Of a stretch of DNA of 64,000 nt, positions 51,501 to 63,400 are shown piece after piece. The stretch comes from Polydactylus sextarius (Eukaryota; Chordata; Actinopteri; Polynemidae). The stretch is taken from contig CM028927.1 in the NCBI GenBank assembly GCA_016801845.1, positions 11,930,001 through 11,994,000 on the forward strand, in the 5' to 3' direction. Under the pieces are notes generated by a model. That model was not told where the DNA came from. It did no database searches and saw only the letters and a list, made by a program, of their open reading frames with translations. Positions within the stretch are counted from its first letter, which is position 1, and every line of letters starts with the position of its first letter. Both the position numbers and the translations under genes were made by a program.

Positions 51501-54500
51501 CTGTTTACATTTGCACGGAGGGAAAACTTTCTGGACAAGTTTTTTCACGGTGTAGTAGTCCACTGTGTCTGCGTAGATATGACGACGAAGCTCAGGGAGA
51601 TCTGAACCCTACACACACACACAGGCAATGGATTCAGTTCTACTTGGACCAAGACATACCAAGAAAGCTAGATGACTTAAGAATACTGTAGCACTACTAT
51701 CAATATCGTTATTGATTGTTTGAATCAAAGCATTAAATCATCTACACACACATACTGCTTGGCCAAAAAAAACACCATCTGAATTTAACTAAACAAATAG
51801 GTAAGAGCCTCCTATTGGATAATTACTGAATAGGTGATTATCTTTCAGCTGGCACCAAGTTATTTAAGCCCAACCGATGCAATGAGTAGCTTCTCACTTC
51901 TTCTCATTTCTTAAACAACGATGTCAAAAGTGTGTAAAATACATTAGTCTGTTTGAGAAGCGTCAAATCATTGTAAGGGTCAATCATCAGTAAGGCTAAT
52001 CAGAAAAAAGGCTTCAGTTTACTAGGGAGCATAAAGAGTGTACTCTGGAGCAATGGAAGAAGGTCATGTGGTCTGATGAGTTCAGATTTATCCTGTTCCA
52101 GAGTGATGTCTGCATCAGGGTAAGAGAGGCAGATGAAGTGATGCAACCATCATGTCTAGTGATACTGTACAAGCCTGTGGGGCAGTGCTATGATCTGGGG
52201 TTGCTGCAGTTGGTGCAGTTCAACATTATGTGCCCAAAGAATGAGGTCAGCTAACTACCTGAATATACTGAATGACCAGGTTATTTTTTCTTCCCTGATG
52301 GTACGGACATATTTCAAGATGACAATACCAGGATTCATCTGGCTCAAGTTGTGAAAGAGTGGTTCAGGGGCCGTGAGACATCATTTTTACACATGGATTG
52401 GCCACAGAGTCCAGACCTAAACCCCACTGAGAATCTTTGGGATGTGCTGGAGAAGACTTTGCGCAGTGGTCCGACTCCCCCATCATCAATACAAGACCTG
52501 GGTTAAAAATTACTGCAACACTGGACGGAAATAAACACTGCAGAAGGTTATTGAAACAATGCCACAGCAAATGTGTGCTGTAATCACAGCTAACGGTGGT
52601 CCAACGAAACATTAGAATGTGTGACCTTTTTTTGGCAGACCTGAAATAAACTGCACAAAGACTAATGCAGTGTTTTGTGCTGTGAGCCTGGAAGTAATTC
52701 ATCTGGTTAGTTAACAGTTTCATTCTCACCTCAGGGTCCAGGAAGAGGTGACAGTGGGCCGGTTCTCCGTCTCTCCCTGCCCTCCCAATCTCCTGAACGT
52801 AGCTCTCAAAGCTCTGGAAAAACAACAACCATTCAATGAATACTGAGTTGGCCCTGCAAGAATTTGAGCTTTTTTTTTTTTGTTGTCATATCTGTAGCTC
52901 AAATGAAATCTTGAAAGTATCTTTTGAATATACTTTGAAGTTTTGAAAAGTAGCAAGATGACTTTTCTCCATGTTTTATTCATGCTCATAGCCACAAATG
53001 AAACTATGTTTAGAAAGCCTCAGCTTTACTAGACAAACGACCCACCTTTGGCATGTTGTAGTGGATGATGCCACGGACATCAGATTTATCAAGGCCCATG
53101 CCAAACGCCACCGTGGCCACCACTATCCGTAACTCCCCACACATGAAGTTGTTCTGGACACGTCGTCGCTCTGATGCCGACAGGCCGGCGTGGTAGGACT
53201 CAGCCTGCCATTTCAGTGGTTTACGGATCTTCTTCCTCGCTGAGTGTAGAAAGACGAGGTATTGTGGAAATAAATACAAGTCTGATATCGTAACATATGA
53301 ACTAGGTTTAAGTGCTCACAAAAAAATATTCTACTCATACCCAGTTCTTTCTTCCTCTGTCCTGCAGGGTTCTGTGTCTTGGTTTGGTTGTTTTCTTTTA
53401 CCAGGACTCCCTGAAGGCAGGTCCTGAGCAGCGCCGCCACACGAGCAGTCTCTTCTCTTCTGGTGCAGTAAACGATGATGGAGTCAAGACAACCAAAGCG
53501 GTCACCTTTTAACAAGGATACTAAAGCCTTAAAATATAAAGACAGGAGAGATACAAAGTAGGAGAATTTCAAATATTCTCATACAGACACGAGGGCAGAT
53601 GGAGTGTTTATATTTCAGGATCTATACACAGGCAAATCATCACACCTGATCCTTCTCTCTGTCCATGGACACCGACAGATACAGGTTAGGAGGCACCGCT
53701 GCAGATCTAACCGCAATGCCGTCTCGGTCAGTGATGTCCAGATGCTGAGCGATGTCCAGAGCAGTGGACAGCGTGGCTGTAGCAGTTAGTCCCAGTAAGC
53801 ACTGCACTCCCAACCGCTCCCTTAGTACCTACACATATACACATCACATTTACAGGACACTCATCAAATTGTGTTGCAGCGATTAATGGTGGGTATAGTA
53901 TATACATCAACACTTGTGTGATAGAACAGCAGTGGCATTTGAGATTTCAATACTCTGCTGCTAAACTTAAAAAAGCAGATACATTTTTATGATGATTTAA
54001 TCTGCAAGAAACCATTTAGATCTTATCTTAGAGAATATTGGTATTAAATCTTAGATACATGTACAAAGTCACCTTTATTTTCAACTTAGCTTTACTCTTT
54101 ACATCCAACTGCCTCGAAACAAAAGAAATAGTCACATCTTATTACCACTGTGATTTTAAGATGTTTCCTGTTGTATCTGTGTTTTACTCAGTGCTGATCC
54201 CCTGGCTGATCATCTGACCTTTAAACAATACTGCTGTATCTTTTGGATTTGTAGATATACCTGTGTATTTGCTCCCATGTTCATTTCCTCTTTATTGAGC
54301 TTAAGGTATACCAACCTGCAGTCCAGGAACATAAACACATACACACCATCATGAACCCACCTTACAGAGCCGCAGGTAACACGGTCTGAAGTTGTGTGAC
54401 CACTCTGAGACACAATGTGCTTCATCTATACAGGCAAAGGCCACAGGAGGGAGCTCCTGAGCTGAGGGGAGACACCCTGAACCTGAACCACCTCCTCCAA

Positions 54501-57500
54501 CCAGAGCCTCGGGAGACAGGAGCAACACACACACCTGGCCTGTCTTCACCTGGAGAAACAGAGGAGACCACACTTTTAATGTATGAGAGTTCTCGCTTAA
54601 GCCAAGATTTCTTTCTGGTTTACTCAACTGTGGAGACTCCTAGAATATGTGCTACCTTTTCTATCGCAGCTTCTCTCTGTTTCATCGTCATGTTGGAGTG
54701 GATACAGGCTGCTTTCAGCTTGGCAGGAATGCCAGACAGCTGGAAACACACAAGACATTTGCGTCAAAAATTAGTTAACTGCAACATATTTCGTCTGTAG
54801 CATCATTGGCTAATTTCTTAATATAAAGTTGTGATTACCTGATCATCCATTAGTGAGACAAGAGGTGAAATGACCAGAGTGATGCAGTTTGATCTCTGAG
54901 CGTACAGGTAGGCTGGAAGCTGATAGCACAACGATTTACCCATCCCTGTTGACAAAACTACGAGGGTAGAGAGACCTAAAAAAAAAGAGAGAGACATGAA
55001 TTCAGTTTAATACACAGATAGGAATGTAAACAGAGAGTCTGTGTTTTTTATTCAGTGTACAAACCTGAAAGGATCCTCATGATGGCCTCCTCCTGTCCCA
55101 GTCTAAACGACTGATAGCCGAGTTCTTGTAGACCTTTGTACACCTCAGCAGGTGTTGCTGCACACACAAACAAACACAAAGAGAAAGAGTTTACTTCTGA
55201 TAAAATCTGTTTATGTTCATTTGCCCAGCTTTTATAAAGACAGGGAATTGCATGTGTGCGTTTACCTTGGACTTTTCCATCTTCTGTGAGATCATACAGT
55301 GGAGCCATAGGTGGTGGAGGAGCAGGACGTTCATAGTCAGGACGGATCACATTCAACAACACCTCGTCTTTAAGCTTACGGTCTTCTTCATTGTCTTGAT
55401 GCTGCTGCACTTCTTTGACACTGGAAGATGACGCTGGAACAAACAAACAAACACATCAATATTTTAAAAAATACACAAGTATTTGTGATACTGAATGTAA
55501 AATGTCTTCTAAGCAGCTGTTCATTAGATGAGCTGAAGTCCAGCAGATGTACCAAGCTGCTGAGGATGCAGTGTTCCCGTTGCCCTGGCGACCTCCTCCA
55601 GTGTTGGCAGTTCAAACGGCTCCTCCTCAACAGGCTTGTCCTCAGGAACAGAAGGTGGAGGAGCTACAAAACCAAGTTCAGAGGGTTCTGGTGTTAATCA
55701 GTACAATGTATCATACATGATACCTTGTTTGTGACAGGGTATCATGTGGACTGCTTGTGTTTGAGTTTCCCCAGTGTTTCACTCTGTATCACCTGGTCCT
55801 TTGCACTCGATGGCCCAATGTCCGGTCCCTCCACACTTGTAGCAGGTGTCGCCCTGACGACTGAGCCCACCTCTGAATCCTCCTCTGAAAGACCCTCTCC
55901 TGCCTCTGCCAAAAAATCCACCACCTCCACCAAAACGCTCACCTTTCAGCTGGAATTTCTGCATGTACAACTGAAACATACATCAGAGATTCATAGACTT
56001 GGTATTATTATCTAAGACTCATGTGAAACAGGAGAACGTGATTTCTGGGACAAAGATACACACATCACTTGAAAAACAAACCTGTTTGCGTAAAGCTGAT
56101 CCCCTGAGTGCATATCCTTTGACGTGAGATTTCTTCTTTAAATTTATCTTCACAAAGTTACCCTCTGCACCTTTCATGCTTCTGTCAAAAGTTTAAAAAG
56201 ATGATTTTCACATTTGCCCAAAAAGACAGTAGCGTTTCATAAAGCAGGTTCACGTCTGATCTTACCTGCCTCTGGCTGGCTGAGAGCGATACATTTTCTT
56301 GGATAAAAACTCATCCTCTATTTCTCCTAACAAGTTCTCCTGAGGTGCCTTGACAAAAAAATAAAACCATATCTGATGATCTTTACCAAATTATCTCCAA
56401 CAAACAGTGTGATCCATGATGGACATAAATTTAACCCCCTCACCTTTTTTGGTACCTTAACTTGCTTCTCTTCTTCTCCTTCTTCCTCTTCTTCTCCCTT
56501 TTTCTTGCCTCTGCTTTTCTTTCCTCCTCCTTGAGCTGGGCTAGAGTTCAAACCTGAGCTCTCCTCTTTCTTTTTGCCGTTCCTCCTCTTCTTTTTCGCT
56601 CCTCCCTCCTCTGTCACCTCTCCCTCTGTGTCCTCTCCTTCTCTCTGCCTCTTCCTCCCTTTCTTCTTTGCCCCTTTAAGCTCTGAACTAATCTCACCAT
56701 CACCTTCTGGTGTTGGAGGTTGATGAGTCTGCCCTCTTTGCCTTTTAATCCCTTCTCCTTTCCCTGCTTTGCTTTTCCTAGTGGCTTGTCGAGCAGGATC
56801 TGGTGCATCATCACTACTTTTACTGGCAATACAAGTGCTCTTAAAACCATCATCTCTTCCTGAGTCTGCTGCTTCAATTCTTTCTCCCTCTGCATCTGTT
56901 TCTCCATTTCCTTTTCTTTCACCTCTATGCATTTCTCCTTCTGCTTCTTTTATTTCTATTCTCTCTACATTTACCTGCTGGTTACCTGCTCCAGGCCTCT
57001 CCTCAGCCCCCATCTCTCCAAACACCTGACACCTTTCTAGCCATTTCCTGTCAATAACACTCAGCCTGCTGATAGGAGAAGGCTTTCCTCCTGAGTCTTT
57101 CACTCCCATTCCTCCTCTGAAACCTCCAATAAACTGTGGGCTCCCTCTTAAAGGACAAATACCACGATGTGGAGTTCTTAACATGTCACAATTCTCTCCT
57201 GAAACTCCTGTGCTATCATTTAACTTTCCTGTGGCTGCAGCGGCCTCTCCTGAAATTTCTACACCACGTGGAGGAGACAAGGACATTAAGGCAGCAGATC
57301 TGGCTGGGGAGGGAGCTACACTGGAGCCATTTTGATTTTGTGAACCTGTGACTTTATTGCCACTACTCAGACAGTTAATATCACTACCACTAAACCTACT
57401 CGCAGAATCTGAAGCCTCTCCATTAGACTCTCTGACAGGTTCAAATGGTGCAAACGGTTCCTCTGGCTCCACTGGACAAAGACTCTTTGAAGCCGGGGAA

Positions 57501-57845
57501 GCCACGCAAGTCTTTAGAGCTCTGTGAACATGGACACATTTGGGTTTTAAATTTAAGATAGCTACACAAAACATTGGCATATGTGGTAAATGGCTGGGTT
57601 GCAGAGGTCAGTGCTTAGGGTTTTAATTACTCCATCACTTCGAAGACTAAACCAGTAATCACGAAAATAAATAATCAATCAATAATTGGAACATTAAGTC
57701 CAATCCAAATAATAATGAAAGATTCAAAAAAAATATATGCAAAAAAAAAATAATACAATGATTGTACATTTAGAAGAATTATTTTAATTTCATCACCTTG
57801 GTGAGAATGGGTTTGATCTGAGCTCAGTGGACGTGATCTTGTCGT

Positions 57846-57891
<46 letters not shown>

Positions 57892-59153
57892 GCTATTCGT
57901 CTGTTCACTTTTTAAAGAGTTAAGAGGCACACGACCAGGAAGGGCTGATTTCTTCAGTGACATTGGTTTCTCCTGAAAAAACAAAAAAAAAAAATATATC
58001 ACTGTAATTGTGACCACTCTGACCTGCTGTTTTTTTTAAAGTGTTCCTTACCTTAGTGAGTGTAGCCAAGTTGTTTTTCAGCTTCAGGCCATAATATTGA
58101 GCCGAGGCCTTAAGACTGTCTTTTTCCTTGGATGTCAGACTGGAAGAAGATGACGGCAATGTACTGCGATTCAGGTGAGAACCCCAACAGTCTGTATCCT
58201 AAATAGACAGATGGCACACAGACAACAACGGTAAACAAATGAATGACAGTGGGAGAAACAATGACAGTGAATAAAAAAATGAATGAGGAATCAATCAGAG
58301 TAAGAAGAAACAACCACTCACTTACTAAGTATAGCAACTAGATCTGATAATAAAGCAAAAGTTGTTGCAATCCTGAACAAGACAAGTTCTCTGATGTGTT
58401 TAGACTGTCTGACATTTGCTCTGTAGATACATTTATAACACAACTCTTTGTTCTGTGCCTTGTTGGCTTTACTGACCTTAGCTGTAGATCTGGATGGTTC
58501 GATGTGTTCACCGCTGGCTGCATCACTGCTGCTGTTTTCTTTGGCTTGTTTCAAACTGCGATACTCTTTATACAGCTCTGAAATGCAGACACACAAAGCA
58601 ATTCTCTCAAATTTACGCTACAGTTAGACTGTATACAATGAGTTAAGGAATTACATCTGTTTATCTGTAATGTCATTTATAGCCACTACTCACTCCTGGT
58701 CTCTTCTGGAGCTTGGTCAATGTCCTCCTGGAAATTTAAGAGCATCATAATATTCAGTTTATTTTCATTATCATTAATCAAATACAAGGAAATTAAAATC
58801 GCACAGATACGTATTCTCCGCAGATTTCCTTGGATTAAGATTAAAAACAACAATATTATTGTCTTTTCTGTGTCACTTCTCACTATAATGAAAAAATGGA
58901 CAAAACTATAACACAAATCACAAATAGATGCATCTGCTGTTTAATGCTCTATGTAAATAAAGGTAAAATAATAAAATAATAAATGACACTAACACTATTT
59001 GCTGCAGTGTAGATAAACAGTAACATGTAATGTAAAACATCAGTAACTGTGTGCTGTCATTTAACTCACCTTGCTGGGTTTCCTCTGCTGCTGTTTGACA
59101 AATGTCTGCTCCCAGCCTTTAAGCAGCAGCTTCACTTCGTTGTATCGATCCAT
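48544..59153 (-). CDS. recql4: RecQ-like DNA helicase 4 (RECQL4), complete, 28 coding exons
   Basis: RECQL4 is a 3'-5' helicase acting in replication initiation and DNA repair in the nucleus, and also in mitochondria. Exons in transcript order: 59153-59070, 58727-58694, 58577-58477, 58198-58052, 57972-57797, 57521-56444, 56348-56266, 56181-56082, 55970-55793, 55663-55553, 55433-55266, 55157-55065, 54975-54839, 54739-54656, 54549-54361, 53828-53646, 53527-53341, 53239-53046, 52813-52730, 51608-51471, 51349-51230, 51054-50784, 50660-50531, 50403-50237, 50125-49948, 49862-49712, 49611-49503, 48665-48544. They total 4797 nt, exactly in frame (1598 residues; human 1208). Landmarks: N-terminal GWEQTF and APEETR, Sld2-like WGSHLNR (about residue 78), CCHC knuckle (644-657), Walker A STGMGKS (793-799), DEAH (900-903), LGLTATAT (933-940), QEIGRAGRDG (1116-1125), and a C terminus ending YIQFDFNQLIRLATQEIICFK. 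The excess length comes mostly from the 359-codon exon 6. Confidence 0.97.
51755..52643 (+). mobile_element. Degenerate Tc1-like transposon in recql4 intron 19
   Basis: A roughly 890 bp Tc1/mariner relic sits in the intron between recql4 exons 19 and 20, in the opposite transcriptional sense. Its plus strand retains broken transposase coding: the catalytic-strand segment WSDEFRFILFQSDV near 52067-52110, and DWPQSPDLNPTENLWDVLEK near 52394-52453 with the third acidic residue. Several stops and frame breaks are present. The left end resembles the terminal repeat TACTGCTTGGCCAAAAAA; the right end is decayed. It is the same family as the copy at 20622-21175. Confidence 0.85.
52730..55157 (-). other. 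recql4: recql4 exons 12-19: RecQ helicase core
   Basis: The core starts with motif 0 (GYQSFRLGQEEAI). It then runs through motif I (STGMGKS), Ia (VISPLVSLMDDQ), II (CIDEAHCVSEWSHNFRP), III (LGLTATAT), IV (SIIVYCTRR), V (ATVAFGMGLDKSDVR) and VI (SYVQEIGRAGRDGEP). All signature residues needed for ATP binding and hydrolysis are present, so an active helicase is expected. Exon 17 carries an extra Lys/Gln/Asn-rich insert (QTKTQNPAGQRKK). Confidence 0.95.
55793..55970 (-). other. recql4: recql4 exon 9: Gly/Arg-rich segment and CCHC zinc knuckle
   Basis: This exon encodes an RGG-like stretch (GRGRRGSFRGGFRGG) followed by CYKCGGTGHWAIEC, a perfect C-X2-C-X4-H-X4-C retroviral-type zinc knuckle. Vertebrate RECQL4 carries such a knuckle upstream of the helicase core, where it contributes to nucleic-acid binding. 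Confidence 0.92.
56444..57521 (-). other. recql4: recql4 exon 6: long charged low-complexity linker
   Basis: This 1078 bp exon encodes about 359 residues (roughly 181-540) rich in Ser, Gly, Glu, Lys and Arg. There are several basic clusters such as KKKGRKRQRE and GAKKKRRNGKKKEE that could serve as nuclear localisation signals, and acidic runs (EEEEEGEEE). I see no folded domain. It accounts for most of the length difference from human RECQL4. Confidence 0.85.
57847..57888 (-). repeat. recql4: Trinucleotide repeat encoding 14 alanines in recql4 exon 5
   Basis: Fourteen uninterrupted GCT codons (AGC units on the plus strand) encode a pure polyalanine tract, about residues 151-164, between NSP and DDK. 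The tract lies in the disordered region between the Sld2-like and helicase parts. Perfect codon purity suggests the length is polymorphic. Confidence 0.95.
58052..59153 (-). other. recql4: recql4 exons 1-4: Sld2-like N-terminal region
   Basis: The first 122 codons resemble the RECQL4 N terminus that is homologous to yeast Sld2. They include MDRYNEVKLLLKGWEQTFVK, the APEETRKLYKEYRSLK segment that parallels human APEETRALYREYRTLK, and DCWGSHLNR that parallels human NCWGPHLNR. In vertebrates this part promotes assembly of the replicative helicase. The start codon is the first ATG and is preceded by no other in-frame candidate. Confidence 0.9.
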
Positions 59154-60339
59154 GATGACTGCAGAGTCGAGAAAATGCTTTTAAAATATCTAAAATAGTC
59201 TCTAACTTCGTAGCAGTACATGTGTAGCTTGGAGCACAACTTCAGGAGAAAGCTGCATCGACACCAAAGCTGTCTAACTTAAACGTAACGATATTGTTCG
59301 CATTTTTCTGAGTCCGTCGGTGAAAACCTGAGTTTTAAGTAACTTTTAGTTTCTTCTGCTTCTCCTGCTTGATAATAAACCTTACTGTAACTTAACCAAA
59401 CGAAAAAAAAGATACATATGTTTGCAGAGCCCCACAGTCATAACAGAGCACTGTAGTAAAGAGTTACTTCCGCTCTGTGATGTTTACGATTTTCCCGCGC
59501 CGGAAAAACTGTCGGGTTGCCAGATTCTCCCGTGTATCCCCCAATATCACAGACCACGCGCTTCACTTAGTTTACGATGTGAAAACTTTAATTCAAGGTC
59601 ATGCATTTTCTTTTTTTTTTTTTTCAAAGACTAAATATAAAAATAAACAACACTAAAATAAACAATAGTTGAACATCTCTTCATTTCTTTACTTGCTCTT
59701 AAAACGCTGTAGTGTCGCGCAAACAGTCACACCTCTATCGATAGATGGAGACAAGAGAGGGTGACAGGGCTGTTTTATCCGTCAGATTATGGGTTATTTA
59801 ATGTCACAAACAGAAATGCACTAGATCACTTTTATTGAAACGTAACAGAAGACAAAAGGTTACCATCTAACAATCACAATACTATTATCATTTCTATTTT
59901 GCAGCAACTTCAGTCAGAATAAGACCACTTGATACCAGTCTGCAAATGGACACTACAGTGTTTGGATTGTACAGATAATCATAAATTCTTCACAGTTCAA
60001 GGCAACGTGAACTTGCAGGACAACTTCATGTCTTTGGTGAGTGTAGAACAAATTTGTGTTCCCTGCCTTGTTTCTTTTTTATAAACAAAGCTATTTTCAG
60101 CTAGATTTGTCCTTGATTATAAGATTATTACCACATAGACTTGTGCCTTTTGTAACCAAAGCCTTGGAAACATTTACACACAACTACTTGAATGTTCTTC
60201 ACAGAAAAAAAAAGTTAACATCATTTAATATATCCAGAGGCATTATGGTTTATTGTATTATTGGTGTTGTACATTAAAGCAGTATAAAAACCCATCAATG
60301 TTAAAGAAACATGACAACAGCAGTAACAAAGAAAACACT
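59154..60339. other. Spacer between recql4 5' end and cndp2 3' end
   Basis: The left third should contain the recql4 5' UTR and promoter (see the E2F-like site). The rest is AT-rich with no coding signal. Confidence 0.6.
59466..59505. promoter_or_regulatory. recql4: Probable recql4 promoter with E2F- and ETS-like sites
   Basis: About 315-350 bases upstream of the recql4 ATG lies TTTTCCCGCGCCGGAAAA, which contains the E2F consensus TTTCCCGCG. An ACTTCCG (ETS-type CGGAAGT on the minus strand) sits about 20 bases away. I see no TATA box. E2F control would suit a replication-initiation factor expressed at G1/S. This rests on motif matches only; a distance to the true start site cannot be read here. 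Confidence 0.5.
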
Positions 60340-60345
60340 TTTATT
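60340..60345 (-). terminator. cndp2: Candidate cndp2 polyadenylation signal
   Basis: The reverse strand reads AATAAA about 140 bases after the cndp2 stop, in a T/A-rich 3' flank. Confidence 0.5.
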
Positions 60346-60482
60346 ATCATCATCATTAACAGGAGGTAGGGAGTAAAAAACATTAACTGTGGGAGGTGAT
60401 TCATAGCACAAAGGCTGTACTTGTGAGTGTGACTGAGAGGATAAACATTACTATGGATTTTTTATGATAATAAATTGTTTCA

Positions 60483-63400
60483 TTACAGCAGGGAAACCTC
60501 ATGGAAGTAAGCACCCAGCATCTTTATTCCCTGAATGTAGTTGGACCTGAAAAGGAGAAATGCAAAACAGTGATGAGCTTGGTTTTGTCAGAGGACAGTC
60601 GTCTTTAACGCAAGCTGCAACATAATAGTCAAAGTTTTTATTATAGCTTCTAGACGGAAAAAAGGATAAGAATTTAATCTTTCATTGACATCTAATTCAT
60701 TCAGAGTGATACATATTCTAGTGACAATTCTTTCTAGCGCCAATCAGAAAGTGTTAACTGTGTTGTACCTGTTGAGTTTCTCATTCTGGGAGTGAGCTCC
60801 ATCGTCAGAGGAGCCCACAGGAAGCAGCATGACGTTACGACCTGTGGCCTCCTGGAAGGTCAGGGTGACGGGGATACTTCCACCCTCACGAGTCAGATCA
60901 GGCTCCACACCAAAGACTATGACACAGGAGGGACGAGGAGACAAAGTGAAGAATAAACAATATATGTAAAACATGTTAAAATGAAAAAAACTTGATTGCA
61001 ACAAAAAAATACTATTTTTAACCCCACCTATTACCACTGTCATCAATGAAAAGTAACACTGTCAGTACATGTTTAGCATCTGACTAAACCTTTAACCATA
61101 TACATTTCTATCATTCTCCTGTTACTCAGTCGTACCTGTCTTCATGGCTCTGCGACCAGCCATGTAGTGAGGGTGGTTGAAGTCAGAGACCCAGGCTTTG
61201 GCCCCGTGACCCATGTGCACTTTCAGTTTGTTGGGGGTTCCCAGTTCAGCAAATTTCTTCTCCAGATGTCCGATAACCTCAAAAAAAAAAAAAAAAAAAA
61301 TAAGATAAGACATAAAGCACGTAAGCATCAACAAGAAAAGATACACCTTTATAGTTCAGTAGCAACTTTTTGTTCAGTCTGAAAAATAATTTCAGCTGCT
61401 ATGTAATTCTACTTTATGGCCACGCCTTCAGTAGTAGACAGTGTGACAAAGCGAGCTCTCCATGTGACCCACTGCCAGGGACACAAGCATTTGGCAAAGT
61501 CATTAAGTTTTAAAGTTTACTGGCAGAGACTTCTGATATTTTCCACACCACTATCTTTACAGGGTCCAAGTCACTTGAATACTACCAGATGATGTGATGA
61601 CAGTGAGTGTAGACATCAGTTTAAGGTTCTTCAGGGTCTACCTGCTTCTCCACAACTTTGGGGTCCATGTCAGGGACAAGGCGGATGGAGAACTTTCCAA
61701 TGACCTTGCGGGGGATGACTGTCTTGGCTCCTGCTTCGGAGAAAGCGCCCTCAATACCGTGAAGAGAAAGAGATGGGTACCTCCAGCGGTGCATTAGGAT
61801 TTGTTCCTACAAGGCAAATGAACGATGCACTTTAAATTGGGATGCACTTATTAGAGTAGACTAATTAGGATGTCACTAAGTAACTTTTAACTCAAAGCTA
61901 AGCAGTGTCTTGCCTTGCTGTCATGTAGCAGCTGTCCAACAACTCCAACGTCCTTGCAGTACTCATCCAGATCAAAATCAATTTTCTCATACAATTTTCT
62001 CTCGTCATCTGTCAAAGGGGCCACGTTGTCATACATCCCCGGGATCAGAATTTTCCCCTTCTTGTCTACAAGGGAGCCTGTTTAGGAAGTGACAAAACAC
62101 AAGATGAGAACTCCTACAGTTCGCAGAAACACACCTGTGATCAGACTGTGAATCTAAAACTGCACGCAAGTAGATTTTATGATATTATAGTTAAATAATG
62201 TGCTTCACTTGCCCATGAGTGTGATAAGGTCAGTCATGGCCTCATGAACAGAGCCACCGAACACTCCTGAATGCAGGTCCTTTTCACAGCACTCCACCTT
62301 AAAAGTTACGAATAAACCATCATTTGTCAATGAGCTGCATTAAGTTTACAAGTTTACAAAATGCTGGATTAAATCACTAAAATGTGACTGTACTTCAATG
62401 AAGAAGTAGCAGATTCCTCGAAGGCCGTAGGTGATGCAGGGTTTGGTCTTGCCCAGCCAGTAGTTGTCAGAGATGCAGACATAGTCTACGTCTTTCAAGA
62501 AGGTGTCTTTTCGTGAAAACACCAGTTCGTCCAGTCCCTCAGATCCAGACTCCTCCATCCCTTCGAAGCAGAACTTGATGTTGATGGGAAGCTCCTGAAA
62601 CAAAAAGAGAGATACATAGGATAAAAAATAAAACTTCAACAGGGATATCCTCACTTTTTAGATTTAACAGCAGGGCTCTTTCAGTTTAACTCAAAAATGT
62701 TTCATGGTCTTCTTTTAGAACTCAAATAGCCACTATTTGACCACAAGTAAATGTGATTTAAAAAACGTAGATAATATATAATGTGGTTTAATAATTAAGT
62801 GCTATGTTGATAAGACATCATTAGTGATTATCCAGAAACCTTTGACCACTTATTCTGCTGATGACTCTAAAGTGATCAACAAGTAATCACCAAATCAGCT
62901 CTGTACTTTAACACTAAGATAAATATTCTATATCTATATTTTTTTTTTTTTTGTTTTCAATGTCAGTTGCTCATTTATTTTGTTTTATCAATCAATATTC
63001 TGAGTTGATCAGACACAGTGCTGTTTGTGCTGTCAAATGTATGTTTGCCATAATACCAGTAGCAATATCATCACGATTACATTCACTTCAAAAAAGTGGT
63101 CCATTTAGAGTAATGCAGATTTGCCATAGTAACAAAAATAACATCCATAGCAAATATGAAAATAACAACACACATCTATTCAAAATGCAACTGTGAAAAT
63201 GAAAGATAATCTTGTAGGAACATATACAATAGATGGCTAAAATTGCCATTCCTTTCTCTTTGTATAAGGTAAACAAATAACAACAGCCATCCCCACACCT
63301 TTGTATATTTTATTCCAAATGTGGTTGGTGTTTCCATCATTGTTCAACCACACCCAACTTGCCAAGCCAACAGAACATACCTCAAGTTGTTCTGGTAAAA

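Noticed and set aside
57675..57908. Frame with a run of leucines on the minus strand
   Set aside because: It is an alternate-frame shadow of the recql4 polyalanine repeat.
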